Source: Mycetocola zhadangensis
Lineage (GTDB): Bacteria; Actinomycetota; Actinomycetes; Actinomycetales; Microbacteriaceae
Length of the DNA: 64,000 bases
Reading direction: 5' to 3'
NCBI RefSeq assembly: GCF_003668565.1
Contig: NZ_RCWJ01000002.1
Span: forward strand, 372,001-436,000
Part shown: one piece after another, positions 26,521-35,025 of the stretch
Numbering within the stretch: the stretch's first letter is position 1
How the letters are laid out: the number at the start of each line of letters is the position of its first letter
Notes under the pieces: generated by a model
Databases searched by the model: none
Told to the model about the DNA's origin: nothing
Seen by the model: only the letters and a program-made list of their open reading frames with translations
Program-made: the position numbers and the translations under genes

Positions 26521-27387
26521 TCATCCGTTCTGCCAATGCGATGGCATTTCCAGAAACGCGGGCAGAGACGTTGCGTGGTTGCCCTTGGCGGCGTTGAGCT
26601 GCGGCTGAGTCAGGTACAGGGCCTTCGAGAGGTCAGCTTCGTCGAGTCGGGCGTCTCTGAAGTCTGCGCCGAGCAGATCCACACCCGACAGGTCGCTTGA
26701 CCGCAGGTCCGTGGCGATGAGATAGGCCCCGCGAAGGTTTGCCCCGCACAATCGGCGGGACCGGAAATTCTGACCCATCAGGTCCGCGCCCGGTTCCAGT
26801 GCGGCATCGAGGTGGTCATCACCAACGGCGAGGTACGACGCCCGCACTTCTTCGCTGACCTCGATCAGCAGCGATCTCACTTGGGAGTGAAGATCCTGTA
26901 AACCGAGCGCAAGCAAGTCCGACAACTCGCCCCCGACGGCCTGCTCGATAGTGTTCCTAAGCTTTGCCCCACGACGTGAGGCGTCGGGATCGAAGGTTCG
27001 CGTCTGCGCCTCAACCAGATACCAGAGCATCTCGTGGAGTTGCCGGGCCGCAGCGAATGCGGCAAACATGTCGCTTCTGGAGTCGGGGTCCTCGATCCAA
27101 CTCTTCCCGGCGAAAAGGCCCTGCGATACGTTCTGGCCTGCTCCAAAGCAGTCGAAGACTGTGCACCCACGGAAGCCCCTCGGGCGCAGGCTGTCGTGGA
27201 TTGTGCAGGAGAAGTCGGATGCCAGATTGTGGCACGGGGAGCCTGCGGGTTTGTCGACAGAGAAGTCTGCTGAGCGGGTGAATCCGAAGGCCGTGCAGCA
27301 GAGAGCGAAGCAATTGCCGCAGTCAGGGCGCAGGGCTGACCGGTCGAGGGTCGGCGAAAAAGGCTCGAGAGAGTTCGGTGATGTCAT
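26521..27387 (-). CDS. Pentapeptide-repeat protein with cysteine-rich N-terminal domain
   Basis: 288 residues. The first 85 residues carry a dense cysteine pattern: CGNCFALCC, then GSPCHNL, FSCTIHDSL and FRGCTVFDCFGAGQ. It resembles the YkgJ-type metal-chelating clusters and is known in actinobacterial proteins of this build. A helical middle (about 95-185) leads to pentapeptide repeats (about residues 195-255: RRLCGANLRGAYLIATDLRS and onward), which form a right-handed quadrilateral beta-helix. The combination suggests a metal- or cluster-bearing scaffold; no activity is known. It is a single gene facing a palindromic element just upstream. Confidence 0.85.
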   Translation of the reverse strand: MTSPNSLEPFSPTLDRSALRPDCGNCFALCCTAFGFTRSADFSVDKPAGSPCHNLASDFSCTIHDSLRPRGFRGCTVFDCFGAGQNVSQGLFAGKSWIEDPDSRSDMFAAFAAARQLHEMLWYLVEAQTRTFDPDASRRGAKLRNTIEQAVGGELSDLLALGLQDLHSQVRSLLIEVSEEVRASYLAVGDDHLDAALEPGADLMGQNFRSRRLCGANLRGAYLIATDLRSSDLSGVDLLGADFRDARLDEADLSKALYLTQPQLNAAKGNHATSLPAFLEMPSHWQNG

Positions 27388-27434
27388 GTGAGAGTGATCT
27401 TCCAGTAATGAGTTCAGTTGGCGGCCGGTATGCG

Positions 27435-27458
27435 GGGGAACTCCACGTGGAGCTCCCC
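27435..27458. promoter_or_regulatory. 24-bp palindrome upstream of the pentapeptide-repeat gene
   Basis: GGGGA-A-CTCCACGTGGAG-C-TCCCC is a nearly perfect palindrome (one mismatched pair) lying 48-71 bp before the pentapeptide gene start. The position fits an operator; the self-complementarity could also make a hairpin in the divergent transcript. No matching regulator is nearby. Confidence 0.4.
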
Positions 27459-27646
27459 TTTCGGGCGCACGGAATCATCGCTCCTGCATCGGGGAGCGTG
27501 CTGGTATCGCTACAAGGACACTGGGTCACAGAGAAAAATGAAATATCACTGGCATCAGAATAACTGACCTGCGACATTCGGTGCCTGCAACTTTCGTCAT
27601 TGCAAACAAGTGATGCCGTCGAAGCTCGATCTGAGAAGATCGAGCA

Positions 27647-28213
27647 ATGCAGATCCCCGAGCAGCGGCCGCCGTTGACCGATGCGCTTACCGGCGTCGAG
27701 TTTGAGCGGTGGTACTGGTTGAAGGACGAACTGCTCACGTTCGCTCGCTCGCGCGGCATTCGCACATCTGGTGGGAAAGACGAACTGGCCGCCCGCATCC
27801 GCGCCTCGCTCGATGGAGTCGCATCGCCCGCATCGCCCGCGTCGACGCGCCCCGCCCGGGCGGCCCGACAGCTCGCGGAACCCCTCACCCCGCACACCGT
27901 GATTCCGGCTGGGCAACGCTGCAGCCAGGTGTTGCGGGCGTGGTTCGAGACCGAGATCGGGCCCTCGTTCACCTTCGATGCGCCGATGCGTGATTTCGTC
28001 GCGACCTCACATGGCACGGCCACTCTGGCCGACGCGGTCGCCCACTGGCATGCCACCCGGAACGCCGAACCAACCGAGATCGGCAGCCAGTTCGAGTTCA
28101 ACCGGTTCACCCGGCGGTGGCACGAGAGCCACCCTGGCGGCGCGCGAGCCGAGCTGCTCGATGCCTGGCGTGCGTACCGAGCGCTACCGGCCGACCAGCG
28201 AGAACGAGCGTAG
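27647..28213 (+). CDS. SAP domain / DUF6434 protein
   Basis: 188 residues. An N-terminal SAP-like helix-extended loop-helix (about residues 12-55, WLKDELLTFARSRGIRTSGGKDELAARI) is a putative nucleic-acid-binding motif. A low-complexity Ala/Pro/Ser linker follows. The C-terminal DUF6434 (about residues 90-180) contains SFTFDAPMRDFVATSHGTATLADAVAHWHATR and FEFNRFTRRWHESHPG. The start lies 6 nt after a GAAGAT hexamer and next to a hairpin (CTCGATCT/AGATCGAG), so translation may be leaderless. It converges on the response regulator with a 6-bp gap. Function unknown; DNA binding is inference. Confidence 0.85.
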   Translation: MQIPEQRPPLTDALTGVEFERWYWLKDELLTFARSRGIRTSGGKDELAARIRASLDGVASPASPASTRPARAARQLAEPLTPHTVIPAGQRCSQVLRAWFETEIGPSFTFDAPMRDFVATSHGTATLADAVAHWHATRNAEPTEIGSQFEFNRFTRRWHESHPGGARAELLDAWRAYRALPADQRERA

Positions 28214-28219
28214 CCCCCG

Positions 28220-28843
28220 CTAGATCCACCCCTGCTGCCACGCGATCTCCGCCGCCTCGTGCCGCGACCTCGCATCGAGCTTGGTCATCGCCGACGACAG
28301 GTAGTTGCGTACGGTCCCCGGGGCCAGGTGCAGCCGATCGGCGATCTCCTGCACGCTCATGGTCGACCGGCTGAACCGCAGCGCATCCAGCTCACGGTCG
28401 GTGAGCGGGCAGCGTTCAGCCGTGAGCGCGGTCGCCGCGATTTCCGGGTCGATATAGCGTTTGCCCGCAGCCACATCGCGAATCACATCGGCCAGTTCCT
28501 CGGCGGGGGTCGACTTCGGCACAAACCCAGACACCCGAGCGGCGAGCGCACGTCGCAGCACACCCGGGCGGGCGTGCCGCGTCACGATGACAACCTTTGT
28601 GGCCACCGTCGACAGAATCCGCGCGGCCGCCTCGAGCCCATCGGCCTGCGGCATTTCGAGGTCAAGCAGGCAGACATCGGGCTTCGTCTGCAGCGCCATT
28701 TCGGCGGCAGCAACACCGTTGTCGACACTCGCAACAACCTCGATATCCGGCTCCAGGTTGAGCAGCGCACTCAGCGCCCCACGAATCAGGTGTTCATCGT
28801 CAGCAATTAACAAACGGATGCCACGTGGCACGGATTCGCTCAC
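28220..28843 (-). CDS. NarL/FixJ (DesR-like) response regulator
   Basis: 207 residues. The receiver domain is RLLIADDEHLIRGALSALL with acidic pocket DD near residues 15-16, phospho-acceptor Asp about 61 in VCLLDLEMP, the switch Thr in IVTRHA and Lys in FVPKST. The output is a LuxR-type helix-turn-helix (about 145-200: LTDRELDALRFSRSTMSVQEIADRLHLAPGTVRNYLSSAMTKL). It overlaps the kinase gene by 4 bp, so the pair is co-translated. DesK/DesR systems sense membrane fluidity, but many actinobacterial pairs of this kind sense cell-envelope stress; no target operon is adjacent here. Confidence 0.93.
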   Translation of the reverse strand: MSESVPRGIRLLIADDEHLIRGALSALLNLEPDIEVVASVDNGVAAAEMALQTKPDVCLLDLEMPQADGLEAAARILSTVATKVVIVTRHARPGVLRRALAARVSGFVPKSTPAEELADVIRDVAAGKRYIDPEIAATALTAERCPLTDRELDALRFSRSTMSVQEIADRLHLAPGTVRNYLSSAMTKLDARSRHEAAEIAWQQGWI

Positions 28844-30132
28844 GCTTCAGCCCTCACCTTCGCCGGAACAGACACCCGCAACGCGAAACGGTCATCCGAA
28901 ACCTCGGTCACCAACTGCCCGTTCAGTGCTGACACCCGGTTCCGGAGCCCGGCGAGACCGCTGCTGTCGACTTGCCCCGTGGCATCCGTCGCCGAATTCA
29001 GGGCGTTGTTGTCGATCTCAAGGGTGCTCCCGTCGGCGGTGGTTTCGAGGCGAATCGAGGCACGGGTTGCTGAACTGTGCCTGAGGATGTTCGTGGTCGC
29101 CTCACGAACGACGAGCGCGAGCACGCGCCGCACGTCGGCACCGGTCGGCAGGGCACCGAGCTGCAACTCGCAGTCGGCGCCGGCGGCGGTGAGCACCTCG
29201 CGAGCGTTCTCGAGCTCGGAAGCCAGGTCGACGTCGCGCAGCCCGGCGACGAGCGCGCGGGTCTCCTCGAGTGCCTGTTTCGCGATGAGCCGGGTCTCGT
29301 GCACGTGCTCGCGCGCGGCGTCAGGGTCGATGGCGAGCATCCGCTCGGCCAGTTCGCTCTTGAGCGCGATGACCTGCAGGTGGTGGCCCTGAATATCGTG
29401 CAGGTCGGAGGCGAACCGCAGCCGCTCCTGTGCAACGGCGAGATCGGCCGCGACAGACCGGTGGCGGTCGAGCGTCACGACGATTTCCCACCACCAGAGG
29501 CTCGACAGGATCATGGCAGGCAGGAGCGCGCCGTAGCTGAGCAGCAGCCAGGCCCGCCCAGCGCTGTCTAGGTCGAACGGGTTATTGAGAAGTCCAGCCG
29601 CAAGCAGCGGGTGCGCGATCGTGACGATCGCCGCGAGCAGAATCAGCGTCCAGCGCTGCCGCTTCGGCAGCAGTGGCGCAACGACGTTCGCGGCCAGCCA
29701 CAGAGGGAGCGCGGCGAACAGGCCAGCACCCTCGGCAAACAGTCCGAGCACCCAGGCCACCAGTGCCGGAGCCGCAAGCGTCACCGTCCAGGCGAGGCGT
29801 GGCATCCCGCCCCCACGGCCAACGCGGAGGAACCAGCAGTACCTCACCTGCACGACCGACGAGAGCAGCACGAGGGCAACAAGCATTCCGTCGAGAAGTG
29901 ACCGCGACGCCGAAAAGTTCGCCAACGCTGTCAGCAGCAGTATCGCGTCGAGCACCACGAAAAAGAACACGATTGCACCCAGGGTGTACATCCAGGTGGT
30001 CTGCACGCTGCGTGCTTGTCCGGCTGGTTGTGATTCGTCGAGCGAGTCGATCGGAGCGGAGTACCGGCTCACGACGAACGCCGTTCGGTCAGTGCTGAGG
30101 GGAACATGTCCCCAAGCGTAGAGCAGTGACAT
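28840..30132 (-). CDS. Sensor histidine kinase, DesK/HisKA_3 type
   Basis: 430 residues. The N-terminal half has about five or six transmembrane segments (from about residue 48 to 225) with little extracellular sequence, so an intramembrane signal is likely. The dimerisation/phospho-acceptor motif is RFASDLHDIQGHHLQVI, with phospho-His near residue 243. The ATP-binding end includes the N-box region VVREATTNILRHSSAT and a GLAGLRNRVSALNGQL glycine box. Start ATG 30132 is chosen as the first in frame; later starts are possible because the first 45 residues are polar and poorly conserved. Partner is the response regulator downstream. Confidence 0.92.
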   Translation of the reverse strand: MSLLYAWGHVPLSTDRTAFVVSRYSAPIDSLDESQPAGQARSVQTTWMYTLGAIVFFFVVLDAILLLTALANFSASRSLLDGMLVALVLLSSVVQVRYCWFLRVGRGGGMPRLAWTVTLAAPALVAWVLGLFAEGAGLFAALPLWLAANVVAPLLPKRQRWTLILLAAIVTIAHPLLAAGLLNNPFDLDSAGRAWLLLSYGALLPAMILSSLWWWEIVVTLDRHRSVAADLAVAQERLRFASDLHDIQGHHLQVIALKSELAERMLAIDPDAAREHVHETRLIAKQALEETRALVAGLRDVDLASELENAREVLTAAGADCELQLGALPTGADVRRVLALVVREATTNILRHSSATRASIRLETTADGSTLEIDNNALNSATDATGQVDSSGLAGLRNRVSALNGQLVTEVSDDRFALRVSVPAKVRAEA

Positions 30133-30306
30133 TTGTCACTATTCGCGGTGCGAAACCGCTCCGGATGCCATGACGCGGCGACACTACGCACGCTCGAGCA
30201 TCACAGGAACTATGGAGTTATCGCCGCCGCAGGTAACCGGAAACTTCCGACCGCGAGGCGGCATCCCCGAACCACAGCTTCACAGCTCCAAACGAAAGGC
30301 ACTCCC

Positions 30307-30780
30307 ATGATCGAATCGCTCCAGACCTTCACCGCTGGCCTCCCCGAGCTTTTGCAGTGGGTGGGCGTCATCCTCGCCGCAGCGATTCCGTTCATCGAGT
30401 CGCACTTCGGTGCCGCACTCGGAGTGCTCACCGGAATCAACCCGGTTGTCGCGATCGTCGCCGCCATCGTCGGCAACATCCTGTCGATGCTCATCTTTGT
30501 TCTCACCGCGCACGGACTGCGCTCCAAGGTCACCGGCCGCCGCGAGCCAAAGGTCGAGACGGCTCGCCGGCAGCGCGTGCGCCAGGCCTTCGACAAGTAC
30601 GGCGTCGCCGGTGTCAGCATGCTTGGTTGGCTGATCCTGCCTAACCAGTTCACCTCGGCCGCCATGGTGTCGTTCGGTGCCTCACGCAACGCCGTGATCC
30701 TCTGGATGGTCATCTCCATCACCGCGTGGGGCACGATCTTCGGAGTGCTCGCCTCGCTCGGGTTCTCCTACATCGGCTGA
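30307..30780 (+). CDS. Putative small multidrug exporter family membrane protein
   Basis: 157 residues from ATG 30307, preceded by AAAGG at a good distance; the longer frame from 30133 is not protein-like. Hydrophobic segments alternate with short loops. WVGVILAAAIPFIESHFGAALGVLTGINP near residue 15 matches the start of the Sm_multidrug_ex (COG2426) family, and WLILPNQFTSAAMVSFGASRNAVILWMVIS is the conserved second half. The family name is only a prediction; transport has rarely been shown. It is divergent from the histidine kinase gene, with a 170-bp gap between starts, which suggests but does not prove shared control. Confidence 0.82.
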   Translation: MIESLQTFTAGLPELLQWVGVILAAAIPFIESHFGAALGVLTGINPVVAIVAAIVGNILSMLIFVLTAHGLRSKVTGRREPKVETARRQRVRQAFDKYGVAGVSMLGWLILPNQFTSAAMVSFGASRNAVILWMVISITAWGTIFGVLASLGFSYIG

Positions 30781-30931
30781 CGCACGCCGCACCACCCGTC
30801 GGGGTCAGCCGGTCTCTGTGATGAACTCTTTCCATACCTTCGCGGCGCGATGGTGATCCGGTAGCCAGCACGTCTCACACCGTGAGCGCTACCACGGCTT
30901 ATTCGCGGCGCGCATATAAGCATGCCCCTCA

Positions 30932-30960
30932 TTGTGGGGACACCAGCTCCGACCTAGGCT
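30932..30960 (+). promoter_or_regulatory. Leaderless promoter of the BCCT transporter
   Basis: TTGTGG (30932-30937), a 17-bp spacer and TAGGCT (30955-30960) are followed by exactly 6 nt and the ATG at 30967. There is no ribosome site in front of the start, so the transcript probably begins at or next to the start codon. Confidence 0.55.
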
Positions 30961-30966
30961 GACCGC

Positions 30967-32655
30967 ATGCCCTCCCCTAGTAGTACGAGTAGCAAGCTGC
31001 CCGAGGTCGCACGCTGGGTGTTCTGGCCCGCCGCGATTGTCATCCTCGTCTTCGTGGCATTCGCCATTTTCTTCCCGGATGCTGCTGAGTCGCTTTTCGC
31101 AGGAATCCAGGCCGGCATCGTCAGCAACTTCAACTGGTACTACGTGTTGATCGCCGCATTCTTCGTGGTCTTCAGCCTGTGGGTCGGCTTCAGTCGGTAC
31201 GGCGACATCAAGCTCGGTAAGGACGACGACGAGCCCGAGTTCTCGCTCGGTTCCTGGTTCTCCCTCCTGTTTGCCGCGGGTATGGGCATCGGTTTGGTTT
31301 TTTACGGGGTGGGTGAACCGCTCAGCCACTTCGCCAACCCGCGTCCGGGTGTCGAAGGAACCCCGAGTCAGCTCGCTCAGCAGGCGCTGTCGCAGACGTA
31401 CCTGCACTGGGGTGTTCACGCCTGGGCGATCTACGTTGTTGTGGGCCTCGCCCTGGCCTACGCCATCCACCGCCGGGGTCGACCGGTGTCGATTCGCTGG
31501 GCTTTGGAACCGCTCCTCGGTGACCGCGTTCGCGGCGGCTGGGGCAACCTCATCGACGTCGTCGCCCTCGTCGGCACACTCTTCGGGGTCGCGACCTCGC
31601 TCGGTCTCGGAGTTGTACAGATCAGCGCCGGGCTGGAAAGCGCCGGAATCATCGCGGCATCCGATTTCGTCAACATCATCCTGATCCTCGTGATCACGGG
31701 CGCGGTCCTGTTCTCCGTGCTCTCCGGTGTCGCGAAGGGCATGAAGTGGCTGTCGAACATCAACCTCGTCCTCGCGGGCATGATCGTTCTTTTCATCCTG
31801 ATCGTCGGCCCAACACAATTCCTGCTGCGCGACTTCGTTCAGTCGATCGGTGCGTACCTGCAGGGCTTCGTCGGCCTCTCCTTCAACGCCGCTGCCTTCA
31901 GCGGTGAAGCGGGCGAGGCGTGGCAGGCCACATGGACCACGTTCTACTGGGGCTGGTGGATTTCGTGGGCGCCTTTCGTCGGCATCTTCATCGCCCGCAT
32001 CTCCCGTGGTCGCACCGTTCGCCAGTTCGTCACTGGGGTACTGCTCGTCCCGACGTTGATCACCTTCCTCTGGTTCAGTGTTCTCGGCGGAACCGCCCTC
32101 TACTCCGAACTCAACGGCCCAGGTGGGCTGGTTGGCCGAGACGGGTCTGTGAACGTTGAGGGTGCGCTGTTCGCCATGCTCAACCAGTTGCCAGCAGGCT
32201 CGATCCTCACTATCGGCGCGATTATCCTCATCGCCGTCTTCTTCGTCACCTCTGCGGATTCCGGGGCGCTCGTGATGAGCATGATCGCGAGCGGAGGCCA
32301 GGTCGAACCGAAGCGGTGGATTCGGGCGTTCTTCGCCTGCGTCACCTCGGCGCTCGCCATCGCGCTCCTGCTCGCAGGCGGACTTCAGGCACTGCAGACG
32401 GCGGCGATCATCATCGCGTTGCCATTCAGCGTCGTCATGCTGCTGATGTGTTGGGCTGTGGCGATCGCGTTCGGTAACGAACACCGGGCGTTCGAGAAGG
32501 CTCGTCGGGCCGCGTTCCTCGCCTCGATCGGCTCACACTACGGGCTCGACCCCGATCAATCGGACGACGCCACCGTTCCAGCAGGCCGCCGGGCGATCTT
32601 CCGGCGCCGCAAGCGAAACTCGACGTCGGACGAACCGCCTACTGAGGTGTTCTAA
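30967..32655 (+). CDS. BCCT family (betaine/carnitine/choline) transporter
   Basis: 562 residues, about twelve transmembrane helices and a charged C-terminal tail (about residues 510-562) of the type that senses osmotic stress in BetP-like carriers. Signature elements are FAAGMGIGLVFYGVGEPLSHF near residue 105 (the glycine-rich helix that coordinates substrate and sodium), LHWGVHAWAIYVVVGLALAY near 150, and WTTFYWGWWISWAPFVGIF near 320 with the substrate-box tryptophans. It most likely imports glycine betaine or a related compatible solute using sodium. It is a single gene, driven by a leaderless promoter. Confidence 0.95.
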   Translation: MPSPSSTSSKLPEVARWVFWPAAIVILVFVAFAIFFPDAAESLFAGIQAGIVSNFNWYYVLIAAFFVVFSLWVGFSRYGDIKLGKDDDEPEFSLGSWFSLLFAAGMGIGLVFYGVGEPLSHFANPRPGVEGTPSQLAQQALSQTYLHWGVHAWAIYVVVGLALAYAIHRRGRPVSIRWALEPLLGDRVRGGWGNLIDVVALVGTLFGVATSLGLGVVQISAGLESAGIIAASDFVNIILILVITGAVLFSVLSGVAKGMKWLSNINLVLAGMIVLFILIVGPTQFLLRDFVQSIGAYLQGFVGLSFNAAAFSGEAGEAWQATWTTFYWGWWISWAPFVGIFIARISRGRTVRQFVTGVLLVPTLITFLWFSVLGGTALYSELNGPGGLVGRDGSVNVEGALFAMLNQLPAGSILTIGAIILIAVFFVTSADSGALVMSMIASGGQVEPKRWIRAFFACVTSALAIALLLAGGLQALQTAAIIIALPFSVVMLLMCWAVAIAFGNEHRAFEKARRAAFLASIGSHYGLDPDQSDDATVPAGRRAIFRRRKRNSTSDEPPTEVF

Positions 32656-32663
32656 CCTAGGGG

Positions 32664-33878
32664 CTAGGACCGTCCGGTCGAGGGTGTGAATTCCGATCGA
32701 GACGACTCTCGCGCCGCCAGTCGTCCGACGAGGTTGCCGAGCGTGGCAGCGGGATCGCTCGCCTGCCCGACGAATCGTCCGGCGATCAGGTCGTGCCCCT
32801 CCTGGTCAGGGTGCAGGTTGTCGGTGAGGCGCGGCGCGTCGTCGAGGGTGAAGAGTGACAAGCCGTTGACGACGTCGAGCATGTCATCGTTTCGGGCCGC
32901 GGCAACCTCGGCAACCAGGTCGCGCGTGCCGCTCAGCGTGAGCGACCCGTCTCCCTCGAGCACCTCGCGCGGATGCGCTTCCCAGTGCCCGGGTGACACG
33001 TCACGCATCGGTCCGGTGGCGTGCTCGAGAATCGGGCACGCCAGTGCGGTGATCAGCGCGATCGGGGTATCCAATTGTCCCTCCCGAATCAGGTCGAGGA
33101 AGTTGTGCAGCGCCGGGATGAACGTCCGCCTCCGCATCACATCGTCGATGACCAGGTCGAGCCCCACCTTGAGCGTGATGAGGTCGGACGGCTGCCCGGC
33201 GATCACGCGCGCGACAAACGGGTCGAGCATGGCGTTGCCCGCGAAGGACAGGTTGGTCAAATCCCAACCGAGCCTGCGTGACGCCTCGATGGGCCACGGG
33301 CCGCGAGCGTTCGCGGCCACCCAACCGTGACTGATCGCACTGCCGTAGTGAGTCCAGCGCAACGCGTCGGTCGGCTTAGCGGCCCGAACCGGCGCATCCG
33401 CCGCTCCGCCGTGAATCGTGACCGACGCCGCCTGAGGCAACCACACGATGACCTCGCGTTCCCGAGTGCCATCACCGCCAAGTTCGAGGAGGACAAGTGA
33501 CGGATGCCCCGGCAGCGTTGTCGAGGTCTTGTCGCGTGTGGTGACGATCACTGTGCCCTCGTCGGCCTCGAGGTGCCCGACGAGCCTGCCGTCCACCTCG
33601 CACATCACCGATGCGGCCTGAGCCGGTCGCTGCCCACGAATCGCTGTGCGGGAGAAGGTGATGTCGAGCCCGAGCGCCGTCGCTGCTGTCACCAGGCGAA
33701 GCGAGACTCCGGAGGTGTGGCTCGCCATCCGCTCGATGTCAGAATCGGCCTGCTGCGCCCGCGTCCACGACGGCAGTCGCCTCGGGCTGAAACCGCCGAC
33801 GACGGGTTCAATCTCGAGTGCGCCTCGAACCGAGTTCGCGAGCACATCAAGACTGATGTGCAGGGTTTCGGACGGCAT
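32664..33878 (-). CDS. SGNH/GDSL-type hydrolase with N-terminal beta domain
   Basis: 404 residues. The N-terminal half (about 1-175) is beta-rich with little recognisable motif, as in the SGNH-hydrolase N-terminal domain proteins. The catalytic half has the block-I serine in HYGSAISHG (about residue 180), the Asn block LSFAGNAMLDPFVA, a LKVGLDLVIDD stretch where NxN would lie, and the terminal Asp-x-x-His in DNLHPDQEGHDLI (about residue 365). Serine, Asp and His are present. Such enzymes de-esterify sugars or lipids; the target is unknown. No signal peptide is seen. It converges with the BCCT gene, 8 bp apart. Confidence 0.82.
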   Translation of the reverse strand: MPSETLHISLDVLANSVRGALEIEPVVGGFSPRRLPSWTRAQQADSDIERMASHTSGVSLRLVTAATALGLDITFSRTAIRGQRPAQAASVMCEVDGRLVGHLEADEGTVIVTTRDKTSTTLPGHPSLVLLELGGDGTREREVIVWLPQAASVTIHGGAADAPVRAAKPTDALRWTHYGSAISHGWVAANARGPWPIEASRRLGWDLTNLSFAGNAMLDPFVARVIAGQPSDLITLKVGLDLVIDDVMRRRTFIPALHNFLDLIREGQLDTPIALITALACPILEHATGPMRDVSPGHWEAHPREVLEGDGSLTLSGTRDLVAEVAAARNDDMLDVVNGLSLFTLDDAPRLTDNLHPDQEGHDLIAGRFVGQASDPAATLGNLVGRLAARESSRSEFTPSTGRS

Positions 33879-34034
33879 CCGATCCTCCGAAAGTGTTTGT
33901 GGGGTAGAAAGTGGGGGTTGTCGAATGCACAGAGTCGCATATCGTGCGCCCGACAGGCAAGAATACCCGCAAAATTTCCCTGATTAGTCCCAAAAAGCGG
34001 ATGCTGCCCCCTCCATTCGGGGGACACTCGCGTG

Positions 34035-34892
34035 CTACGCCTCCCGCCGCACCCCGCGGCTCATGATCGCCGACATCAACGCCTGCACCGGTTCCTTCGC
34101 CGCCGTCGGATTCGCCATCAGCACATAGTCGACGTCGACGAGTTCTGGCAGGCTGAACCGGTTGCTCACCTTCACCAGGTCTGACGGAATGAGCGAGTGC
34201 GGAAACGGCGCAACACCGATGCCCGCACGCACCGCGGCGAGCATCCCGTTGACGTCGCGGGTGTTGCAGGTGATTCGCCAGGTACGTCCGGCCGCCTCGA
34301 GCGCGTCGATCGCGATCTTTCTGCTCAGGCTCGGCGCCTGGTACGCGATGAGCGGCACCGGGTTGCCCGCGGCCAGTGTCAGGGTGTCCTGCGCCATCCA
34401 GACCAGCGTGTCCTTGGCCACCCGGGTACTCGCCGTTGCCTCGCCAGCGCTCTGCTTTACGAAGATCAGGTCGAGGTGTCCCTGCTCAAGGCGGCGCCGA
34501 AGTGGTGCGCTCTGGTTCACGGTGAGCTCGAGGTTGATCTCTGGGTACAGCTGCCGGAAGTGCCTCAGCATCTGCGGCAGCTGCGTGATGGCGAGGTCGT
34601 CAGCCGCGCCGAAGCGCAACCGACCCTTCATGGCCGACCCGTTGAAGTAACTCTCCGCCGCTGCGTGCGCGGCCAGGATGGTGCGAGCGAACCCCGCCAT
34701 GGCGTCGCCATTGTCGGTCAATCGCACCTCACGGGTGTCGCGTGCGAGCAGCATTCGACCGGCCGCCCGCTCGAGTTTGCTCATCTGCTGGCTCACCGTC
34801 GGCTGGCTGATGCCCAGCCTCAGCGCCGCGTTCGTGAAGCTGTGTGTCTCGGCGACGACCAGAAACGTCCTGAGCAGAATGGGGTCGTACAT
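34035..34892 (-). CDS. LysR family transcriptional regulator
   Basis: 285 residues from ATG 34892, which has GAGAGGA upstream; the ATG at 34928 is less likely. The N-terminal helix-turn-helix (about 2-60: MYDPILLRTFLVVAETHSFTNAALRLGISQPTVSQQMSKLE) is typical. The effector domain (about 90-285) begins GRLRFGAADDLAI. It is divergent from an MFS transporter with 133 bp between starts, the standard LysR arrangement, so it probably controls that efflux gene in response to an unknown ligand. All parts look intact. Confidence 0.93.
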   Translation of the reverse strand: MYDPILLRTFLVVAETHSFTNAALRLGISQPTVSQQMSKLERAAGRMLLARDTREVRLTDNGDAMAGFARTILAAHAAAESYFNGSAMKGRLRFGAADDLAITQLPQMLRHFRQLYPEINLELTVNQSAPLRRRLEQGHLDLIFVKQSAGEATASTRVAKDTLVWMAQDTLTLAAGNPVPLIAYQAPSLSRKIAIDALEAAGRTWRITCNTRDVNGMLAAVRAGIGVAPFPHSLIPSDLVKVSNRFSLPELVDVDYVLMANPTAAKEPVQALMSAIMSRGVRREA

Positions 34893-35025
34893 CCGTGTCC
34901 TCTCTGACAGCGGTATTGAAAAGACCAATGGCAGTAATTCTATGCATTGAGGGACCGAATACGGATGCTGTCTCTAGCGTTAAGCGTGGCATCCGCTTTC
35001 CATAAAGAATTTCAGGAGAACATCA

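Noticed and set aside
28220-30132. Two-component pair considered as control for the SAP-domain gene or an ABC efflux system
   Set aside because: The SAP gene is convergent and no ABC drug-efflux genes flank the pair; target unknown.
30889-32484. Minus-strand frame of about 530 codons opposite the BCCT transporter
   Set aside because: Highly charged, low-complexity product complementary to transmembrane helices on the plus strand; shadow.
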